Source: Fallopia convolvulus
Lineage: Eukaryota; Streptophyta; Magnoliopsida; Caryophyllales; Polygonaceae
Assembly (NCBI GenBank): GCA_964016875.1
Contig: OZ024729.1
Coordinates: 20,604,494-20,668,493 of the forward strand
Length of the DNA stretch: 64,000 bases
Reading direction: 5' to 3'
The notes under the pieces are model-generated. The model ran no database searches, was not told where the DNA came from, and was given only the letters and a program-made list of their open reading frames with translations. Positions 43,957-54,145 of the stretch are shown in pieces. The position numbers and the translations under genes were made by a program. The number at the start of each line of letters is the position of its first letter. The stretch's first letter is position 1.

Positions 43957-45126
43957 GCTTGTTTGTGTGTCCTTTGTTTGTTTAAAATCGCTTTTCGAGA
44001 TTCGTATGGATTTAATACTAAGGGGTGCGGGCTCGGCCCGAACACCTCTATATAACAAGTTGAGTGGTATGGCATCATGCCCTCTCTTCCCTCGACTTAA
44101 GGATCATGATCTATGACCGCTCCTACTCGTTGGAGGGATTTATGCACCCTAGCTAGGTGTAGGAACTTCGTCCCCCTTTAAGTGGTCTCGACTCTTTCAA
44201 AGCCTCCATACCCTTAAAATTCATTAACGTTGAGTGAATTTTTAACACGAAAGAAAGATAAGTGCTAATGCACATTAAAAGAAACTAAAACCGGGTCGGA
44301 ATAGTGCAACTAGGAAGACCGACCCGACCCTCGGTTCCTGAACGATCGTCTTTCCAATCTGAATGCTTATTCGGGGCTTGTCAAGGTGGGCTTGGTACTT
44401 GAGCGCCTTCGGGCCACCTCCCCGATCTGGAGCACCGAATAATATGAGGTTGGTTGAGGTCCAACAAGGGCGCGAGAGGATTTCAAAAACTTGTATGTAA
44501 TGAAAACGTTCCCAATATTATTCTACTCCAAGAAGTTCTACAATCTCGTAGTTCTTTCTTTTCGGTTTAAAGAGTTATCTCATCTCAAGATCGACTCGTT
44601 TTCATCCTTAAAAGCTCCACATAAAGTTTCTGCATCTCAAACACATATTGCTTATGAATTAAAGTTACCATTTTACCCTTGAAAATTTCCGTTCTCACTT
44701 GCTTAGTCTCCTTTGACTAATTCCTCTCTTTTCCGCATTTTTGCCTGGCATTTCTCGCCCTTCGCGATGAATGCGAGACTCGAGGCAAACTCCCTCTAAG
44801 GTCTGAAGACAAAGATCAAATAAGCAAAGGAAGGAAGGTCGGGTTTCACAAAGATGTCATTTCTCGACTATTTTGGATTATTACGCTTTTGTACGAACAA
44901 TATATCATATTTCCGTTGGTAAACTCTTTCACTTTTTGGTATGTTTAAGGATGTAAGGACAAATTTCCAAGTCTCATGTTTGAGCAAACTTTTATAATAT
45001 GTAATATTATTTCAATTTCCGCATTTTATTTAAGTTTAATACTTTATAAAGCCTTGGGTGACTTTGGACGGTAAAGTCCGAGGTCACTGACGGTAATAAC
45101 CATCGTTGCAAAATAGGGGTGTTACA
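43957..45126 (+). mobile_element. Chromovirus 3' LTR, third part
   Basis: Begins with TSD GCTTG of array C and ends GGTGTTACA at 45126. No gene: the 63-codon frame at 44491 is a chance frame. Confidence 0.8.
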
Positions 45127-45640
45127 AATGGATGATGTGGTTTAAATTGGTATCGTTTTATATATTATTTTAACCTCCGCTTTAGTATATTGTAATGATG
45201 ATTTTAATATTAGTCTTTTTCATATTTACATACACTTAAATATAGGTAGAATACATATACAAACACTTGTACTTTTGCAAAATAATTATTTACACACCTG
45301 ACCTTTGGATTTGTTCTATTGAACACTTGAATTTAACATTTTGTGTTCTATTGGGAACTTGTACGCTAATATTTTGGTTAAGTGCATTGCACACACATTG
45401 ACATGGCAGAATTCTATGCCACATCAAAGCCACATGGATGCCACATAAACGCACGCCACATGGTTTGGTTTATATTTTTTAAGTATTTAAAAAATAGTTA
45501 AATTTATCAATAGTATGGAAACAAAAAATAATAAATCAAATCTAGACCTTTAGTACGGAGAGTGAGGACGAAACAACAGGATAGAGTTCAAATTCTTCAC
45601 CACCGGTGTTTTGAGCAGATTTAACACGTAAACGCGTTAT
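45127..45640. other. Intergenic AT-rich DNA
   Basis: No coding region, repeat family or structured RNA recognised. Confidence 0.4.
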
Positions 45641-46900
45641 CTGCTATAATGAGGGAACTCTAGTCAAAAACCAGTTTAAACACGTTAATTTGCAAGTAAT
45701 AAGGAATTTACGAAGAGAAATGGCAAATGAATTAGTAAACAAGTAGAGAAAGAGATATGAATCTAGAATAGTGAAATAAGATTGCAATTACACTGCTGCG
45801 AGTTACTCCTTATGATTCAAGATACCAATGATAAGTAGTAGACACGTTAATTGATAAAATAATAGATATCGAAATAATTAGGCAAAAAATGTAGAATAAC
45901 GAGGGTAAACTTCACTATGATTCCATTCAGATGTAGAAGAACAATTGATGAGTACGCTAGAAAGAAGATGAAGAGCAAAATAGCTTTTGAGATCGTGGAT
46001 GAATAATCGAAGAATAAAGATACAATTGTATATAGATTGCTTTGTTGTAGAGAGAGCGTATGAGAGTGAGTCCGAGAGAGAATGTCCTTGAGCTGATGTT
46101 CTTCCTCCCCTTTTATAGGCTTATATTCTGATCATTTATGATTCAATCCCTAGAATCTCGCCTTGTTATTAATGTCTCCAACGGCTAGTTTTGACCAGTT
46201 TACCACTTCTGCTAAATCATCAACGCGTTAGCATTTAAGGCGTACGTGATTTTCGCCATGTAGTTAATGCGTTCCAACAGCTCCTTTATACGCTCCTTGA
46301 TTTTCTCCATGCAGTTTAATAATCCATTAATGGTGAATATTGTCTTTAATTCATTCTGATTTCTTCAAATATTCGTGGTCCCACCTCATAAATTAGCCCG
46401 ATATTTTAGGGCCCAACAATACCCCCCAAACCCGCTCAAAATTTCTCTCGTATATTTTGGTGCGGGTTTGAACTTGCTTTGGGAACCATTGTCTGAAGTC
46501 GTCATACTAATGATCTCCTCATGTTGTCTTCGTCGGTTTGTGAAACTTGATGTTAATCAAGATGTCGTGTTGTGTATGCTTCGTTTGAACGAAGGCTTTC
46601 ACAGGACGAATTGCTAATGAAGATGACGTGTTGGTCATAACGTGTACCCGGGGTTTAATGTTGGCTACAGAGGCCGATGTTGTAAATGTTGGCTATAGAG
46701 GCCGATGTTGTAAATGTTGGCTACAGAGACCGATGTTGTAAATGTTGGCTATGGAGGCCGATGTTGTAAATGTTGGCTAAAGAGGCCGATGTTGTAAATG
46801 TTGGCTACAGAGGCCGATGTTGTAAATGTCGGCTACAGAGGCCGATGTTGTAATTTTGTAGCGCGCGTGTGTAAGACTGTACTAAGGGAGTTTTTTGTAT
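45641..46900 (-). mobile_element. Probable LTR fragment or solo LTR, unassigned
   Basis: On the minus strand a TATA box (GCCTATAAAAGGGG, about 46107-46120) is followed by a CT-rich leader with CTCTCTC words. Further on, near 45820, TTGGTATCTTGAATC weakly resembles a tRNA-Met type PBS. A 28-bp tandem repeat lies upstream of the TATA box, as often seen in U3. Termini and TSD were not found and no protein is encoded. Confidence 0.35.
46657..46852. repeat. Seven tandem copies of a 28-bp unit
   Basis: Unit of the type AATGTTGGCTACAGAGGCCG plus ATGTTGTA, 7 x 28 = 196 bp, with one to three substitutions per copy. It lies about 540-740 bp upstream of a minus-strand TATA box. Confidence 0.95.
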
Positions 46901-47118
46901 ATGTAGTTTGATGACACAAATGACAAATGTAATATGCACGTACATTGTTACATGTCATCTGCGCTTAAGGGCTCCCCTTGCTCTAGAACGCCTTAAGTGT
47001 GTACTCCACCTTAGCATCTTTGACCGGTCATGTGTGCACAGCGTTCGCCTGATTATAAGGCGGGGGCCCATGTTTTGGCCTGTAACGTCACAAGGCATCC
47101 TGACTGGCTTAAAATCGT

Positions 47119-48336
47119 TGATGCCGAATCAAAAATAAATCCCTAATTACTCAACTAGTATAGTTGGTAAGTCGGGGTCGTACCCAAGAGACACTTGTAT
47201 CCTAAGTTTTATTATTATCAACTCAAAGAAGTAACAAAGGGGGGATTTTGTGAATTAAAACTAAAACTAATAATTGAAACAAGCAAAGCAAGCAAACAAA
47301 CAGGGCAAAAGTTGGATTTTTATCAATTAGGGAAAAGCAATCCTATTCAAGTATCCACTTTTCTTCCTCAAGTTATTGATCCTAGATTCAAACAAGTTAT
47401 TCCTTTTAGTTATTCCTCTCCTGATCAGAATTATGACATGGCAACGAGACATGCAAACTTAATATCCAAATTACTCATGAAAAGATCATAAATAATATGA
47501 ATACTAGCAATAAGAACAAGGATAAACAGGATACATGCAATTGAATTCCAACGAGTCAAACAATTAACATGCATTCAAATCTCTTCTCAATTGTTTTAGT
47601 CCAACGAGTCCTAAACCAATTGAGTTGCTACAAAGATTAGGCTTTGCTACGAGAAAACCTAGATCTAGCAATAGATAATATTAATTCTAACAAGGTGATC
47701 AGTCAAGTAGAAATCAATACAATCAATATAAATTATGCCCAAGAGAATTGAAATAACCGGTAGAAATAAACCTGAAAAGACGAATCTCACAACAACTTGA
47801 GTCTGAAAAGCTTCAACTCGAATAGAATCTAGAAAGTTTAGTTCTCCATAGGAGAGAAAAACACAAAGTCTCAAAATTAGGTCTAAGAGAATACAAACAA
47901 AGTCTGAAAAATAACCTAATATAGTCTCAAACCAGTCGAAATTAAAAAGATAAAAATATAAAAATAAATTAAGCAGATAAATCCAATCGCGCGTCAGATC
48001 CAACAGGGCCGCGATCGCTGCCCAATCCTAGCCGCGATCGCTGCCTGACTTCAAACCGCGACCCATCGGCGACCTTTGGCAACCGTGATCGCCACCCGAA
48101 CATGGCCGCGATCGCGGCCTTCGTGTCCTCGCGGTCCTTCGGCGACGTCCACCACGACCGCCCCTAAGAGTGGCGGCGACCGCGGCCTTCAGCTTCTTCG
48201 AAGTCTTCAACTTCTTGCTAACTCTGAACTTCCGGCCTTCAAATCTGTTCTTCAATAACGTTCATACCAGGCCTAAAATACTACAGAAATATGTACTAAA
48301 AAGTCCTAGTTATGCTGTACAAAACACAACATATCA
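47119..48336 (-). mobile_element. 3' LTR of element D
   Basis: 1218 bp, TGATATGTTGTG ... GGCATCA on the minus strand. GCGATCGC boxes cluster at 48007-48186, upstream of a T-rich TATATTTTTATC region. The end at 47119 is set by the terminal CA and the usual GTACGACCCCGACTT context of Athila LTR ends. Confidence 0.7.
48007..48186. repeat. GCGATCGC boxes in the LTR of D
   Basis: Perfect or near copies include GGGCCGCGATCGCTGCC, TAGCCGCGATCGCTGCC and GGCCGCGATCGCGGCC, plus single-mismatch copies such as CCGTGATCGCC. Confidence 0.85.
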
Positions 48337-48376
48337 AAATTCCCCCATACTTAGACCTTGCTCGTCCTCGAGTAAG
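48337..48376 (-). promoter_or_regulatory. Hairpin and polypurine tract, element D
   Basis: Minus strand: CTCG-AGGA-CGAG (48361-48372), then AAGTATGGGGGAATTT (48352-48337) before the LTR start. Confidence 0.8.
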
Positions 48377-49453
48377 CTCAAAATAAAATCAAGCATGACA
48401 AATCAACAAAGGTCTACAGACAGCAATGGGAGAAAATGACCTAAAACTAAAAAGTACTCAAAATAATCTCACAACCCGGACCCATATAGAGAAATAATGA
48501 GCAAAAACATGAAAGCTCAAATCACACACCTCACAGATACAAGATATAGCGCTCAAGCTCCAAAAAGTGTAGAGCAACCTAGGATCTACCCAACATCTAA
48601 AGTGTAATCTACAGACCCCAAAGTAGAATATGATCCTAAACACTCTGATTTTTCCACTCATTCTACTTAGGCGCCCTTTCGGGTTTTCACCTAATCACTC
48701 TTTTCATTTTTTTTAGGTGTGCTCACAAATACTCACATCTCTCATAAACCTCATATTACCCTAGCCTAATGCTGGTCCGGGTTACCTGCTTATTACCTGA
48801 GCCGCCCTTTCGGGTTTTCAGCTCATCCCAGGATTTTCTATGCCTTTTATATATTTTTTATGGCTTTTTTTTTAATTTTTTAAATTTTTTTTTTTAAATT
48901 TTTTTTTTAATCTGAAATGCAGAAACTAAAATGCATCTATACATCTATACAACAGTGAGTACTCCCTCCCCCATACTTAAACCTTTCATTGCCCTCAATG
49001 AAATAAAGACAAATCAGATAAAAATAAAGGAAAGGAAAACAGAAGACTCACTGTGGTGGACCTGGTGGATGATACTGTGACCAGTCAGGAAAACCTGGCC
49101 ACATATGGCTGAAAAACTGATGGTGCTGCCCCTGCACTCGCTGTATATCCTGAATGGTGGATGCAATAGCACTCTACTGAGTTACCAACTCTCTCTGCTG
49201 CGCCACAATATCTCTTTGAGTGGACACTATCTCATTTTGGGACATAGTAAGTCGTCCCATCTCCCAGAACATCCGGTTCTGCCAATCGGAATCAGAATGT
49301 CCACCCCATCCAACTCTACCCGCAGCAGCATCCCAAGCAGAAGTATCTCCAAAACCTCCATATCCACCTCTATACGCAGCAGCTTCACCATCACCATAAC
49401 CAGAATATCCTCCTGTCTGCCAACTAGATGTACTAGTTGGTGCTGTACCAGAA
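48377..49453 (-). other. Element D 3' noncoding region
   Basis: No gene. Hairpin CATTG-AGGG-CAATG (48987-49000) is followed by AAGTATGGGGGAGGGA (to 48964). A CGCCCTTTCGGGTTTTCA word occurs at about 48671 and 48803. T-rich tract at 48840-48910. Confidence 0.65.
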
Positions 49454-50683
49454 CTAGCACCCCATCCAAACTGATGACGTACCAACACCACCTCCAGGCA
49501 CAAAACCAGCACCACCATAACCAGGAACACGGCCACCATCTCTAGCATCTCCTCCATCGTCTCTATCATCACCATCATCATCATCATGATCATCGTGATC
49601 CTCATGATCCCCCTGATCCTCCATCTCTACATCAGGCGCAGGCTCCTCCAATTGAACCCCGCCCCCACCAGCAAAATCAGATGGGATGTACAGATAAGCC
49701 AAGGCAGGGCCAGTGGGCATGGCTCTGGGAAGGCGCAAATAATCCTCAGCTGGAGAACCTAGAGTCCAGATATAACCCTGCTCAGCTGATCCCTTCAAAC
49801 AATGGGCCCTCTTTAGCTGGATCTCATTAAACTTATACTCCATACTATCAGGCCGTTCAAACCTCTCCTCACTCACAAACTCTTTGGCAAGCAAAGTAAT
49901 CATCCCACCTATAGCAATCTTGCCAGTATCCTTCTTCAAGATCTTCTTGACACTCCCAATAAACAACTCAACCCAGTCAGGAATTGCAGCCTTCATAGGC
50001 ATCAAACACCAGATCAAGCTCATATCAAAGCGAGACGCCTTGTTTACCTCCCCTTGTCCCAGAAAACTCATGGACAGTACCTTATGAAATAATCTAATAC
50101 AAGGACGGGTAATGCAATAGTTATACTCCCCCTTCTTAGGCAAGAACCCAACCCTTGTAATCGCCTCCCAGAAATCATTAAGGCCTGACTCTTTACTAAC
50201 TGCCTCCCAATTCTCAGTAGGCACACCAGTAATCCCAAAAATTCCTTTCAACCCCTCTTTGTCTATATAATATGGCTCATCCAAAATATTAAATTTGAGC
50301 AAACCCTAATCATCCTGAAACGTAGACAGAAACTCTAGCAAAATGTTCCTATATGTAGGGGCATTCAGATCAATAAAGCCCCCCAATCCACCCGCCATCA
50401 GAAATCTCTGAGTACAGTCATACATGCCTAGTGTCCTAAGCATCTCAACATCAAAGAATTTAGTACTAGTGAATTTCCTCTTAGCCAGAGAATCCCATTT
50501 TTTCTTCTCAACAGTAGAGGCGAAGAAGCAACTTACAGAAACTAAAATTCGGACACTGTTGGGAGGCCGCGATCGCCACGTGAAAGAGGCGCGATCGCCT
50601 TCTGGTGGGAGGCCGCGATTGCGGTATGCAGGGGGTCGCGATCGCGGTTCGGTGCGATCGGCGATTCCAAGACGGCGATGCAC
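49454..50683 (-). pseudogene. Athila ORF-1/env-like protein, element D
   Basis: One frame with a single TAG at 50306-50308 after EFLSTFQDD. The true start is unclear: no ATG opens the frame upstream. Seen: an Arg/Pro-rich N-terminus encoding GCGATCGC boxes; a domain from FFASTVEKKKWDSLAKRKF with MLRTLGMYDC, APTYRNILLEFLST and YCITRPCIRLFHKVLSM; then an Asp/Glu/His run (EDHDDHDDDDGDDRDDG) and a Gly-rich end. The 5' part and the acidic tail correspond in order to A and B, although sequence identity is low. Family function is unknown; no membrane segment stands out. Confidence 0.7.
50567..50672. repeat. GCGATCGC boxes at the start of the env-like region, element D
   Basis: GGCCGCGATCGCCACG, GGCGCGATCGCC, GGCCGCGATTGCGG and GTCGCGATCGCGG in about 100 bp. 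A further GGCCGCGATCGCGGCC is at 51074-51089. Confidence 0.88.
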
Positions 50684-51268
50684 TCCGGTCGCCTCTCCGG
50701 TTTGCCTTCAACAACCCGTCAATGGACCAAGAGGGATGGTTATGGTGGATTGAAAGCTATGGGAGGAAATTTTTGGAATTTTTGTAGATTTGATTTTTGG
50801 GGAGAAATAGAGAGGTAAACGAAATTTTGTGAACGGATTTGGGTTAAGAACGAAGTGAGGATTGTAGATTCGGGTTTTTTGTTGAGTTTGGAAGAAATTT
50901 TTGAGGAGGGTAATGGAGCTTTGAAGAGAGTTTTAATGGTGGATAATGGAGGTTGAAGAAAGTGAAGTATAGAGGAGGAAGGAGAAGGTGGACGAAGAGG
51001 GGTGGGGTCGGCGGTGGGAGTGGTCCCACTGCCTCGTAATATATTTTTTTCTTTTTTTTTATAACTCTGGGGGGCCGCGATCGCGGCCTGCGCAAGGTAC
51101 CGTCAATTCCTTTTCGAAAAACGCCCCGCAATAGCCCTTTTCGATTAGCGATCACGGTTTGTCCTAAGTAATGTTCTTTCGAACCTAGTACCTGCGTGTT
51201 AGCCTCACGAGTTTGAAAATAAAAACTAAACAAAACAAAAAAACAGAAAAAGAAAAAGAAAAACTTAC

Positions 51269-51286
51269 CTCGGGTTGCCTCCCGAG
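51269..51286 (-). promoter_or_regulatory. Conserved GGGAGGCAACCC hairpin, element D
   Basis: CTCGGGAGGCAACCCGAG, followed at once by GTAAGT, so the hairpin abuts a strong splice-donor word. Confidence 0.75.
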
Positions 51287-51330
51287 CAGCGCCTTTGTTT
51301 AATGTCGTTGGCTCAACATTAGTGCCCTTT

Positions 51331-52452
51331 TTAGTTGGCAACTGGGGTTGGATCATCAAGACCCATCTCTTCTAGCACTTCATGGATGACTCCCTCATGG
51401 TATTTCTTTAATCTCTGACCATTAACCTTAAACACATTTTGGGAGTCCCCATCCAATAATTCCACAGCCCCATGTGGAAAAACTTGAGTAATTGTATACG
51501 GTCCAGCCCATCTAGAACGGAGTTTTCCTGGGAAGAGTGTGAGACGAGACTGAGACAGAAGGACCTTATCTCCAACCTTGAATTCCTTCCTGAGGATGTT
51601 CTTATCATGCCAAGCTTTGGTTTTGTTCTTGTAGTTCACAGCATTATCATAAGCATCCAATCTCAACTCCTCCAACTCTTGCAATTGTAATTTTCTGCAC
51701 TCTCCATTCTCTTTAAGGTTGAAATTGCACTTTTGGACCGCCCAGTAAGCTTTGTGCTCAAGCTCAACTGGCAAGTGACAGCCTTTGCCATAAACCAATC
51801 TGAAGGGGGACATCCCGATGGGTGTCTTATAAGCAGTACGGTAGGCCCATAAAACATCATTGAGTCTCAAACTCCAATCTTTCCTGTTAGGCGCCACCGT
51901 CTTCTCCAGAATTGATTTTATCTCCCTATTGGACACTTCAGCTTGTCCATTGGTTTGAGGATGATAGGCTGTAGAGATCTTCTGGGTGACATGGTACTTC
52001 TTCAATAAAGCACTCACAGTCTTGTAGCAAAAATGAGTACCCCTGTCACTGATTAGATCTTTTGGAATCCCAAATCTGGAAAAAATGTTGTCCTTAAGGA
52101 AACCTGCAACTTCTTTTGAATCATCAGTTCTGGTGGCCTTTGCTTCCACCCACTTGGAAACATAGTCTACCGCAAGTAAAATATATAGATTCCCATAAGA
52201 AGAGGGGAAGGGTCCCATAAAATCAATGCCCCAAACATCAAAAACTTCACAGAATATCATACGAGATTGAGGCATCTCATGTCTCTTAGAAATATTACCC
52301 ACCCTCTGACAACGATCATATGATTTACAGAAAGCATATGCATCCCTAAAAATATGAGGCCAATAAAAACCAGCCTCTAAGACTTTCCTAGCAGTTCTAT
52401 TAGTCCCAAATTGACCCCCACATGCATAGGAATGACAAAAAGACAGTATAGA
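51331..52452 (-). pseudogene. Integrase, element D
   Basis: The core and C-terminus are open for 323 codons (51331-52302): VWGIDFMGPF, LISDRGTHF and NGQAEVSNREIKS hold the three catalytic acids, and VGDKVLLSQSRL and LRSRWAGPY the C-terminal domain. The N-terminal zinc region (52303-52452) is in the same frame but follows a TAA after CVPDSEV, and several zinc-region positions look changed (HSYACGGQFG, SYDRCQR). The enzyme joins element DNA to the chromosome; this copy cannot be made whole from its polyprotein. Confidence 0.88.
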
Positions 52453-53481
52453 TTATACCTCAGAATCCGGGACACACCGTCGGATTACCTGATCTGTGCA
52501 GTGCTTCCATAAATAAGGATCATCCCAGACATAGAATCGGGATTCATGACGCACCTTGTCCTTCTGAGCCTTGGTAAAATTATGAGGAAACTCCCCTGAG
52601 ACGAGGTAGTTGACTAGATTTGCGTACCATGGCCTGAACGAGTGGATCCCAAAAGCAAATTCCTCCAGTCGCGATTCGTCGCCGCGGTCGCCACCAGGGC
52701 CGCGATCGCCTCCGTTTTTGGCCGCGATCGCGGTTGGCTCAGCCGCGGTCGCCCCTTGTTCTGGCGGCGATTGCGGTTTGGCACCAGTATCGACTCCGAA
52801 AAGCATGTCATCGGGGAATCGTCCTTGAATTTGTTCCCGACCTTCTGATTTGTCTTCCACATGTACAAGCCGGCTTAGGTGGTCAGCTACAAGATTTTCG
52901 GCTCCCTTTTTATCCCGTATCTCAATGTCAAACTCACTCAGCAAGAGGATCCATCTTATCAATCTCGGCTTAGCCTCCTTTTTCGTCATTAAATAACGAA
53001 GTGCTGCATGGTCTGAACAAACTATCACCTTTGTACCCAGCAGATACTGTCTGAACAACTCCAAGGCGAACACTATAGCAAGCATTTCCTTCTCAGTGGT
53101 GGAGTAGTTCCTTTGGGCATCGTTTAGAGTCATGGAAGGATAATGTATCACATGGGATGCTCTAGCTTCCTTTTGACCCAAAACAGCCCCAACAGCGTAG
53201 TCACTTGCATCACACATGATCTCAAAAGGTTGAGACCAATCCGGGGCTTGAATAATTGGGGCACTTATTAGGCGTGTTTTCAGCTCATCAAACGCCTTTT
53301 TGCATGCCTCATTGAACTCATAAGGCACATCCTTCTTCAGCAAATCACACAATGGGGCTGAGATCTTGGAAAAATCTTTAATAAACCTGCGATAGAAACC
53401 TGCATGGCCTAGAAAAGAACGCACTTCATGCACATTAGTAGGATAAGGCAAAGACTGAATGATATCCCTTATCGACCTCAA
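52453..53481 (-). pseudogene. RNase H and RNase H-INT spacer, element D
   Basis: Words: VRSFLGHAGFYRRFIKDFSK, FEIMCDASDYAVGAVLGQ, STTEKEMLAIVFALE, CSDHAALRYLMTKKEA, ADHLSRL. The spacer that follows carries GCGATCGC boxes (52675-52770). The frame is displaced from RT by a small indel near 53475 just after GIEVDKG. Confidence 0.88.
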
Positions 53482-54127
53482 TACCCCTGGATGACACTAT
53501 GTGACCTACCACAATGCCTTGCTTAACCATAAAATGACACTTCTCAGAGTTTAGAACCAAATTGGTGTCTACACATCTTTGAAGGACTAAAGAGAGGTGG
53601 TTTAAGCAGGCATCAAAGTCATCTCCATGTATTGTAAAGTCATCCATAAAAACCTCTATAAAATTTTCAATGTACTCAGAAAAGATGCTTACCATACACC
53701 GTTGGAACGTACCGGGTGCGTTACACAATCCGAATGGCATTCTGCGGTATGCAAAAGTGCCAAAGGGACATGTAAATGTCGTTTTCTCCTGGTCCTCCGG
53801 TGCAATAGCAATCTGAAAGTACCCTGAATAGCCATCTAAAAAGCAATAATAGGAACGACCGGCAAGTCGCTCAAGCATTTGATCAATGAATGGCAAGGGA
53901 AAGTGATCTTTTCTGGTTACCGCATTCAGCTTACGGTAATCAATACGGACTCTCCAACCTGTCTGAACTCGTGTGGGGACTAGTTCCCCATGCACATTCT
54001 CTACCACTGTAATGCCTCCCTTTTTGGGCACAACTTGGGTCGGACTAACCCACTGACTATCAGAGATGGGATAGATCATACCTGCCTGTAGGAGCTTCAG
54101 TACCTCCTTTTTTACTACCTCCATCAT
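53435..54127 (-). pseudogene. Reverse transcriptase, element D
   Basis: RT words: VRIDYRKLNAVTRKDHFPLP, FLDGYSGYFQIAIAPEDQEK, MPFGLCNAPGTFQRCM, catalytic FMDDF, NLVLNSEKCHFMV. A TAG separates it from Gag-PR in the same frame, immediately before RRLNPP, and a frameshift at its end cuts it from RNase H. Confidence 0.88.
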
Positions 54128-54145
54128 AGGTGGGTTGAGCCGTCT

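Larger units (their letters stand above)
18149..45126 (+). mobile_element. Chromovirus (Tekay/Del-like) 3' end with 3' LTR split by elements B and C
   Basis: Present pieces: integrase tail and chromodomain (18153-18866), noncoding region, polypurine tract, and a 3' LTR in three parts (19014-19395, 29980-30961, 43957-45126) beginning TGTAATAGCC and ending GGTGTTACA. Removing the insertions and TSD copies leaves an LTR of about 2.5 kb, a normal size for Tekay-type elements. The 5' two thirds are absent; truncation is at the edge of element A. Flank after the LTR: AATGG. Confidence 0.85.

Noticed and set aside
46657..46852. CRISPR-like array
   Set aside because: Units abut without spacers, and the DNA is a plant nuclear repeat.
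45127..47118. Host gene between the chromovirus and element D
   Set aside because: No frame longer than about 100 codons, no conserved motif and no exon pattern; a promoter-like stretch is better explained as an LTR fragment.
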